NCBI GenBank assembly: GCA_949752735.1 | Contig: OX457047.1 | Location: forward strand, 13,973,674 to 14,037,673 | Reading direction: 5' to 3' | DNA from: Lumbricus terrestris | Taxonomy: Eukaryota; Annelida; Clitellata; Crassiclitellata; Lumbricidae | Length of the DNA: 64,000 bases | Shown here: positions 57,494 through 64,000 of the stretch, one piece after another | How positions within the stretch are numbered: the stretch's first letter is position 1 | Layout of the letters: each line of letters opens with the position of its first letter | The notes under the pieces: model-generated | The model's database searches: none | What the model was told of the DNA's origin: nothing | The model's input: the letters and a program-made list of their open reading frames with translations, nothing else | Made by a program: the position numbers and the translations under genes

Positions 57494-59341
57494 TTACTCT
57501 CTATACCGCCGAGGTGGCACAATAGTGCGATGCGGTCTCAAGGGAGTCATCGCCTCTTCCTCATCAGGGACTTCGACCTGTGCCAGGGTGTCAAGGTCAA
57601 CTGGTCCGATGGTATCGGAACTCGGGCTCACATCCCAATCGTTAGGGGTCTCCCCGCTGTATAGCTTGAGTTTATCCACATAAACTAGTTTCGGTTGGGC
57701 TCGGGCCGACTTTTGGACCTTGTAAAGGACCGGACTCAGTTGTTCCAGGACACGATACGGTCCGGTGTACAGTTTACTCCATTTTTCCTTGATCCCTGAC
57801 CGTCGTCGCGGGTAGAAATACCAGACCCAGGACCCTATGGCGAAGGTAGCTGGTCTGACTCTCATATTGTACCGTGCTTCTCGGGTAGTGGCTTGGCGCT
57901 GCATAAATTTTCGAGCCAGTGCAAAGTTTATTTGTACATTTTCCATTTGACTAGCGACAAAATCATCAACATTCGACATGGCATTCATAATTTGCACATC
58001 ACCAAGCACTAGATCAATGGGCATGCACAATTCTCTCGCTAGGAAAAGGCGATTTGGAGTGAAGCCGGTACTCTCACTCTCGCTGGCACGGTAGGCGGCG
58101 AGGACGTAGGGGAGATGCACATCCCAATCCCGCTGGTTTTGGGCTACCACCTTTCCCAGAAGGGCATTCAGGGTACGGTGGAACCTCTCGACAGCTCCGT
58201 TAGTGCTCGGTTTGTAGGGTGAGGTGCGGACTTTGTCGATCTTGAGGAGTCTGCACAGGTCTTTGAACAGAGTTGCCTCAAAGCAGGGTCCTTGGTCCGT
58301 CAGAATCTGGCGTGGACAACCGAAACGGCAGAAGACTTCTTTCACGAGGACTCGTGCCACAGTGGCGGCTTCCTGATTACGGATCGGATGGGCCTCAGCC
58401 CAACGCGAGAAGTGGTCGACTGCGGTCAGTATGTAGCGGTATCCAGTGCTGGAGGTCGGGTGTGGGCCGGTAATATCCACTCCCAGGCACTCCATGGGTG
58501 CTCCTACGGTCATTGTTTGCAGTCGCCCTTGCCTGGGCGGTTTTCCTCTGAAATATTGGGCGCAGGGGTTGCATCGCCGTAGTGCTACGCGAACGTCTTC
58601 TCTCCACCCAGGCCAGTAGGCTCTTTTCTGGAGCTGAGACAGGGTACGTCGGATGCCCATGTGGCCTCCCGTGATCCCCTCATGAGCCATTTGAATCAGT
58701 GTCGAACGGCGATGAGGCGGTGGAATTAACTGGTAGTTGGCGACCTTGCTGTCTTCCGCGTCGAGCCAAGCCCGGACTAGTAGTTCCTCTTTCAATTCTA
58801 GTTGCGGCCACTGGGAGACTAACGTTTTTACTGTTCCGCTCCGATCCCTCGTCTCAGCAAACGAAGGTGGATCGTCCGAGTCACATTTCTTTTGAATCAC
58901 CCAGCCCAGGTCAGTATCCGCTCTTTGCTCATCTCGTAAGGTGTTTTTGCTCCAATCTTCCGGCAGAGTCATTCCTCCCCGTTCGATATCTCGCAATTCC
59001 CGAACGGCTTGTACCTGGTGGGGAAGGCGGGACATAGCATCTGCGTTTTGATGTGCCGACCCGGCTCGGTGTTGAATGTCAAATTCGAATTCTTCGGTAA
59101 TGGTCAGCCACCTCGCCTGCTGTCCGATCGGAAGGGGCGTTCTCCGCAGCCATTGTAACGCTGAATGGTCAGTTCTGAGTAGGAAACGTCTCCCCAACAA
59201 ATACTGTCGATAGGTTTTCAGAAAATGGATGATCGCGAGGAGTTCCCTTCTGGTTACGTCGTAGTTCTGTTCCGCCTTCGAACAGAGCCGACTCCCATAG
59301 CAGACTACCCGCTCCTGTCCTTCTTGAACTTGGGATAGAAC
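57494..59341 (-). pseudogene. RNase H C-terminal part and integrase of element B, out of frame with upstream pol
   Basis: Continues pol in another frame. It begins with the rest of RNase H (ELLAIIHFLKTYRQYLL, LLRTDHSALQWL, AGSAHQNADAMSRL). Integrase follows: an H-H-C-C finger (HEGITGGHMGIRRTL ... CNPC) and a DDE core with VDITGPHP, LTDQGPCF and NGAVERFHRTLN. A GPY/F module (YTGPYRVLEQL) and the C-terminus RRYRE complete it. No initiator ATG is expected, because this is the tail of a polyprotein. Confidence 0.9.
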
Positions 59342-62300
59342 ACTCCGATGGCGTCTCCGGAAGCGTCGGTATCGAGGATATACATCCCCTCATCTGTGGG
59401 AAGGGCCAGGACGGGTGCTTCGGTGAGGAGTTGTTTCAACCGTGTAAACGCTTTCTCACACTCGCCGGACCAGTAGAAGTGACACCCCTTTCTCGTTAGT
59501 GCATGCAAGGGCTGGGCAGTTTTCGAAAAGTCAAGGACGAATTTACGGTAGTAAGAACATAACCCAATGAAGCCTCGAACTTCTTTGAGATTCGTCGGAG
59601 TTGGCCAGTTTCTCACCGCCGCAGTCTTCTCGGGATCAGTCATGATCCCTCGTTCGCTGACCACATGTCCCAGGAACAGCACTTCACGTTGTAGCAAATG
59701 GCATTTGGATGGTTTCAGTTTCAGTCCCACTTTAGACAATCTCTCCAACACCTGTGTTAGCCTGGCCAAGTGGGTCTCGAGGTCCTCTGCAAAAACGATA
59801 ATGTCGTCAAGGTAGATGAGGCACACTTCGAAGTTTAGTCCAGCCATGACCAAATTCATCATTCGGGAAAACGTAGCCGGCGAATTGCACAGTCCGAAGG
59901 GCAGCACGCGGAATTGAAAGCTCCCCCGTCTAGTGATGAATGCCGTTTTCGGTCGATCTTTCGGATGAACGGCGACTTGATGGTAGCCCGCCCGGAGGTC
60001 GAAGGTGCTGAACCACTTGGCCCCTGCCAGGGTGTCGAGGCTCTCGCTGATAAGTGGTAAGGGGTAGGCATCTTTCCGAGTTTTGGTGTTTACCGCACGG
60101 TAGTCAACACAGAACCTCGGGGTTCCGTCCTTTTTCTTAACCATAACTACATTACTGGCCCAGGCGGAAGCGGAGGGTTCTATCAGTCTCTGTTGTAACA
60201 TTTGACCTACTTGCTCATCGATGACGGGGAGTAAGGACAGCGGTTGTCGGCGAAGCGGCTGTCTCACTGGAGTCTCAGTTCCGGTTTCTATCTCGTGCTG
60301 AATCACATCGGTAAAGCCCAGGTCCCATTCGTTTACGGAGAAGGCTTTTTGGTTCCCCAAGATGATGGTTTTCAGTCTTTCCCGAGTCTCTTCTGGAACA
60401 TCTGGCGCGACCCCCTCCCACAAGGGTGCGAGCACCTCTCTCATTTCGCTTTCGGTAGGTCCTCCTGGTGTTTCTACCACGCCGGCGCACATCATACTGT
60501 CTTCGGTGGAGCTATCTTCTCCCATAACGGTAACTGGTTCAGCCGTACACCGCACTCCTTTCTTCACCCATACCGCTTTGTTCGTCGGATTCATCACGCG
60601 GAGTGGCAGGTCGAAGTTCCTATCAGGTAGCAGGGTACCCGCCAGAATAAGACCTGTCTCTAAAAGTTGAGGGTTAACCGCCCACTGATTTTCCCATGAT
60701 TTCAAATTTTCCAACACGACATGGGTTTCAACATCCATCTCGCTGTTCGGCGCGATTAAGGTATCTCGGGAGACTATTACCCGACGGCATGCTCCCCCAT
60801 AGGTTTTCCGGCGGACCTCAAACCGACGACCCCCTACCCGAATCCAGTTCTGTCCCATGTGCCACAGGGCATTTTCGGCCTGCATCCAGGCCAGGCCTAG
60901 GATAAGCTCGGACACTTGCTCGGTGACCAAGCAGGGTATGTCAAATGGTTGTCCGTCGATCTGCAATTGGAGCCGGGTTTCACCAAGCACCTGTATGGCG
61001 GACCCGTTGGCGGCGTGAAGTTGTTGTCGGGACTTCTGTATTTCGTCGCCCTTGACTAACGAAGCTGGGCAGAGATTCACCTCGCAGCCGGAATCCAACA
61101 ACGCTGTCCGACGTTTGCCCTTTATCATCACTTCCAGATAGGCGTCAGTGCTCCCAGGGACATGTCGGACGCTTCCATCTCTGTGTCGCGCAGGTTTGTC
61201 TCGTCTCTCGGTTGGGTTCTCGTCACGGTAGCGGTTGGGACAGCGGCGAACGAGGTGCCCGGTCTGGCAGCACCCGTAGCAACGTCGCTCGTGTAAGGAA
61301 AATCGAGGTGGACGATTACCCGATCTTTGGTGTTGGGACGGAGGCTCCGCTCGACGCTGGGGTCGCCACTGTCGAAATTGCCGGGGGTCGGGACCGTTAC
61401 TCTCTAGTGACATTATTTTCCTCTCTATCTGTTCAACTTTTCTTAGTACGATTTCCTGGAATTGTCTCTGACCGTCAGCAGGGGCAGAGTCTACTTCCGT
61501 TACAGTTTTTACCCGACTAGGTCGGTGTTCGTCGCGGCCAAGGTTACCATCATCCGCTTGACGGTAACTCTCTAAACGCATGGCAGTCTTATAAGCATGG
61601 TCCAAGGTGGTAGGTTCCCTCTCACGAACCTTCATGGCTAAGTCTCTGTCTCGCAGGGCGTCGAGAAAGGCACGAATCGCTATGACTTCACTGTGCACCG
61701 AGGTGGGACCAGGGAACGCCAGAATCATGATTCGTCGAATGTCTCGTACTACAGAGCTGAGGTCTTCACCCATCTTTTGCCGTCGTGTGTTCAATTGGGT
61801 CTGGTAGAGGACGGCTTGATCGGAGCTTCCATACCGCAGGCGTAGACGATCAACCAGGTCAGACCAGGATGCTATGGTTTCGGAGTCGAACTCGTAGAGC
61901 AGCTGATCAGCTGGCTCTGTCAAGGCACAGGTCAGCTGGGCGAATTTCTCCCCATCTGTCCAACCATTACTGTTCGCACAGATCTCGAATTTCTTTAGGA
62001 AAGCTTCGACCGATGTCTTTCCATTGTACCTGTCCAATTTCATATACTGTCTGGATGTCGAATCAACAGTTCTGCTCACGCGTGATTGGGACTGCACAGT
62101 GACCGACGAGGGTGGAGTCGTACTCGGCTGAAAACGACCTTGGATCGTTGGTTGAGGTTCAGCTGTAGGCGGTTCAGCATACTGTTCGAACTGGAACTGA
62201 CTGTTTTCGCTCCCGGATGTAGACACAACATGGAACTTCGCTTCCAGGTTGTTCTGGGCTGCTCGTGTGGTTACCCAGAATCGCCCATCGTAGGCGGAAG

Positions 62301-63558
62301 CTGGCCGACACAGAGCGGCTGTTGGTCGACCACCTGACAGGTAAGCGGGAGGGCCAGGGTTCGAGGGCAGGTAGGCGGAACTTTGTGTAACCTGTGGTTT
62401 CAACGACGAGGACAAGGTCGACATGATTGACTGAGTCGACGACACGACGGATACGAACAGTTTGCACACCGAGGCTGTGACCGGGGTGACGATGCTCACC
62501 CAAGGATTCGACTTGACGACACCACCGATTGTGTTTCCTCCCACCTTGACAGCAGCAGGTGAGGGAAAGTTCAGGGTCGGAGCAGGAGGGGCTCGGACGG
62601 CGAACGGGTGCGACGAGGGAGGCGGTGGTGGGAAGGTGGTAGCCCGAGGGTGGACTAGGGTTGGGTGCCCGGGATGTGCATCCGAAGTCGGGAGTCCCAG
62701 TTCCCTCAGCAGCGCTGAATCCCCATCCTCCATATCTGAAACTATACACTCAGAGTTAGCAAGGATCCCAACACAACCTTTATCCAAATTCAACATATTA
62801 GGATGCAACAGAACATTATGAAAGGGTCGCAGATCAGTTACCTCCGAACCTTCACTTTCATAATTATTTCCTCCAAGCTTTCTGTTAATCAACCTCGCTT
62901 GTTTATCTCTCATGTAAAATTCAAAATCAAAACCCACATCAATTACTTCGGTAACGGGGTAGTCCGAAGGACACTTGGGTCTAGCACCATAGTAAGCCAT
63001 TTCTTCGCCTTCCCACTTCTCTCTCTCTCCAGGAAATTCTGCCCTTCCAAATTTTCTTGGTTCCCCTTGTTCCATCGGTTCCCCTTGTTCCACTTCTACT
63101 TCACTTCTGGTACCATTTGTTACGCCCGCCCTAACCGCTAGGGGACCGGAAGCGCTTGCAAGGGATGCCCCACTTACTCGCTTACTTTCGCCCCCCTCCC
63201 CTAGTGTGGCGGCGTACTGCCGGGGCGACAGGGAACCACCTACGGGAACCTCAAGTGTGAACGACAGGGAGGAACGTCCAGATTCTCTTCTTTCATGGGT
63301 ACCAGGGCCTACAGGACATGTCTCCGCGGCGGTTTGTCGACGCGCGACAGCACCCTCTTTCCGGGGCTCGTCTGAGTTCGTTATCCCCACGGCAGCTTTG
63401 GGCGAGAGGGACTCGAACTCCTGAAGAGGTGGTGGAGAGTATTTGGCTGGATCTATCTGGCGCTCTATCAATCTCTCATCACTACTGACTGTCCGCCCTC
63501 CCTCCGAATCATCCGATTCCTCTAGGGCGTCCCCCCTCAAAGAGCTGACACGAGACAT
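59305..63558 (-). CDS. Gag-protease-RT polyprotein of element B, truncated by a frameshift in RNase H
   Basis: 1417 residues from the ATG at 63558, which lies inside the 5' LTR. Residues 1-147 are LTR-encoded. Then come a Gag capsid-like region (about 505-690), a CCHC knuckle (CYGCCQTGHLVRRC, about 760), aspartic protease with LLDSGCE (about 820), RT with YLDD (about 1249-1252), and the start of RNase H (DTDASGDAIGV). A frame change near 59341 then leads to a stop 11 codons later. The downstream frame carries the rest of pol. Loss of one base is the simplest explanation; a programmed shift inside RNase H would be unprecedented to my knowledge. Gag and pol share one frame. Relative to A there is a 13-residue insertion in the proline-rich region. 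Confidence 0.9.
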   Translation of the reverse strand: MSRVSSLRGDALEESDDSEGGRTVSSDERLIERQIDPAKYSPPPLQEFESLSPKAAVGITNSDEPRKEGAVARRQTAAETCPVGPGTHERRESGRSSLSFTLEVPVGGSLSPRQYAATLGEGGESKRVSGASLASASGPLAVRAGVTNGTRSEVEVEQGEPMEQGEPRKFGRAEFPGEREKWEGEEMAYYGARPKCPSDYPVTEVIDVGFDFEFYMRDKQARLINRKLGGNNYESEGSEVTDLRPFHNVLLHPNMLNLDKGCVGILANSECIVSDMEDGDSALLRELGLPTSDAHPGHPTLVHPRATTFPPPPPSSHPFAVRAPPAPTLNFPSPAAVKVGGNTIGGVVKSNPWVSIVTPVTASVCKLFVSVVSSTQSIMSTLSSSLKPQVTQSSAYLPSNPGPPAYLSGGRPTAALCRPASAYDGRFWVTTRAAQNNLEAKFHVVSTSGSENSQFQFEQYAEPPTAEPQPTIQGRFQPSTTPPSSVTVQSQSRVSRTVDSTSRQYMKLDRYNGKTSVEAFLKKFEICANSNGWTDGEKFAQLTCALTEPADQLLYEFDSETIASWSDLVDRLRLRYGSSDQAVLYQTQLNTRRQKMGEDLSSVVRDIRRIMILAFPGPTSVHSEVIAIRAFLDALRDRDLAMKVREREPTTLDHAYKTAMRLESYRQADDGNLGRDEHRPSRVKTVTEVDSAPADGQRQFQEIVLRKVEQIERKIMSLESNGPDPRQFRQWRPQRRAEPPSQHQRSGNRPPRFSLHERRCYGCCQTGHLVRRCPNRYRDENPTERRDKPARHRDGSVRHVPGSTDAYLEVMIKGKRRTALLDSGCEVNLCPASLVKGDEIQKSRQQLHAANGSAIQVLGETRLQLQIDGQPFDIPCLVTEQVSELILGLAWMQAENALWHMGQNWIRVGGRRFEVRRKTYGGACRRVIVSRDTLIAPNSEMDVETHVVLENLKSWENQWAVNPQLLETGLILAGTLLPDRNFDLPLRVMNPTNKAVWVKKGVRCTAEPVTVMGEDSSTEDSMMCAGVVETPGGPTESEMREVLAPLWEGVAPDVPEETRERLKTIILGNQKAFSVNEWDLGFTDVIQHEIETGTETPVRQPLRRQPLSLLPVIDEQVGQMLQQRLIEPSASAWASNVVMVKKKDGTPRFCVDYRAVNTKTRKDAYPLPLISESLDTLAGAKWFSTFDLRAGYHQVAVHPKDRPKTAFITRRGSFQFRVLPFGLCNSPATFSRMMNLVMAGLNFEVCLIYLDDIIVFAEDLETHLARLTQVLERLSKVGLKLKPSKCHLLQREVLFLGHVVSERGIMTDPEKTAAVRNWPTPTNLKEVRGFIGLCSYYRKFVLDFSKTAQPLHALTRKGCHFYWSGECEKAFTRLKQLLTEAPVLALPTDEGMYILDTDASGDAIGVFYPKFKKDRSG
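63102..63115 (-). promoter_or_regulatory. Primer binding site of element B
   Basis: On the minus strand TGGTACCAGAAGTG, two bases after the 5' LTR, as in element A but with a shorter match to the tRNA-Leu 3' end. It again lies within the gag frame. Confidence 0.7.
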
Positions 63559-64000
63559 GGGATTATTCTGTTTTACAACTAATTGCAAGTCAGTCAGTGA
63601 ATCACCTTCAATTCTAGTTCAATATGCAACACTTTATTTGTGCTTTCACTACTACTTAATTAATATACAATTGGCAGCAATCTGTGTAAATACAATTCTG
63701 CCTATAATACTTATCAGTTCAACACAAAGTATTCCTAACACTACACAGCATTTATGGCTGGTTATTACACACTTTGCATTACTTGATACCTATCCTTTAT
63801 GCTCCTGCATGTAACTAGACTATCAGTTCAGTTCCCATTTCCTTAACTACTGCAGAAGGTCAAATCACGCTATTAATCAGTTACAACGCAAGCAACGAAT
63901 TAACATCAACACTTTGCACTAATTTACCACGACCACAGCAACAGTTATATTGCAATGCTACTTCTATCAACTCTTTCAATATATTCACGCTTCTTAATAC
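63118..64000 (-). repeat. 5' LTR of element B (partial)
   Basis: 883 bp visible, corresponding to 53999-54881. The remaining roughly 565 bp lie beyond the window. Includes the first 147 gag codons and the AATAAA (complement near 63634). Confidence 0.92.

Larger units (their letters stand above)
53999..64000 (-). mobile_element. LTR retrotransposon B: gag-pol Ty3/gypsy, cut by the window edge
   Basis: Minus strand: 3' LTR 53999-55446, internal 55447-63117, 5' LTR from 63118 to beyond 64000. The visible 883 bp of the 5' LTR show no difference by eye from the 3' LTR, so insertion is recent. Pol order is the canonical protease-RT-RNase H-integrase. One frameshift interrupts RNase H. Same family as element A (shared LTR, gag N-terminus, primer site and 3' region), inverted with respect to it. 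Confidence 0.93.

Noticed and set aside
59305..59345. Programmed ribosomal frameshift between element B pol frames
   Set aside because: It falls inside RNase H, not at a gag-pol boundary, with no obvious slippery heptamer; a point indel is simpler.

Overview
The window is animal nuclear DNA: spliced GT-AG genes, SINEs, LINE remnants, a Helitron, hAT-like MITEs, LTR retrotransposons and very many microsatellites. The host is probably a marine deuterostome invertebrate, with an echinoderm as the best guess. The clues are the Gmr1-type retrotransposon, the style of the POFUT2 gene, and the recurring palindrome TAGGCCTA. Species cannot be fixed from sequence alone. One host gene is clearly recognisable.

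Layout. 1-2.24 kb: a 51-bp minisatellite of about 43 units. 2.3-21.2 kb: gene-poor DNA with no exon I can support. It holds a 513-bp element with 15-bp inverted termini and a 9-bp target duplication (4813-5325), hAT-like MITEs (10817-11126, 18365-18531), GC-rich repeats, a tRNA-derived SINE, dense microsatellites and a 25-bp minisatellite. 21265-28694: an intact Ty3/gypsy-class LTR retrotransposon on the minus strand. Its pol order is protease-integrase-RT-RNase H (Gmr1 type), its ORF is unbroken, its LTRs look identical and its target duplication is 5 bp. 28887-38838: the nine-exon POFUT2 gene (protein O-fucosyltransferase 2) on the minus strand. The retrotransposon sits 192 bp beyond its stop codon in the same orientation. 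39.4-43.3 kb: an unidentified exon-like ORF, LINE fragments, a degenerate satellite of about 2.6 kb, a nested MITE and a SINE. 44.0-44.8 kb: a long-inverted-repeat element followed at once by a short Helitron.

44847-64000: two members of a second Ty3/gypsy family in opposite orientation, 3' ends facing, 1.2 kb apart. Element A (44847-52787, plus) encodes only Gag. Element B (53999 to beyond 64000, minus) encodes Gag-protease-RT-RNase H-integrase, with one frameshift in RNase H. In both, the gag reading frame starts inside the 5' LTR and runs through the tRNA primer binding site.

How it fits together: POFUT2 is the only host enzyme identified; it O-fucosylates thrombospondin type 1 repeats in the ER. 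Most of the rest is transposon biology, including recent insertions, nested insertions and a likely autonomous/non-autonomous pair. The most unusual features are the inverted pol order of the intact element, the LTR-encoded Gag N-terminus, the mosaic gag-only partner, and a predicted GC-AG intron in POFUT2 whose donor lies in a 44-bp tandem duplication.
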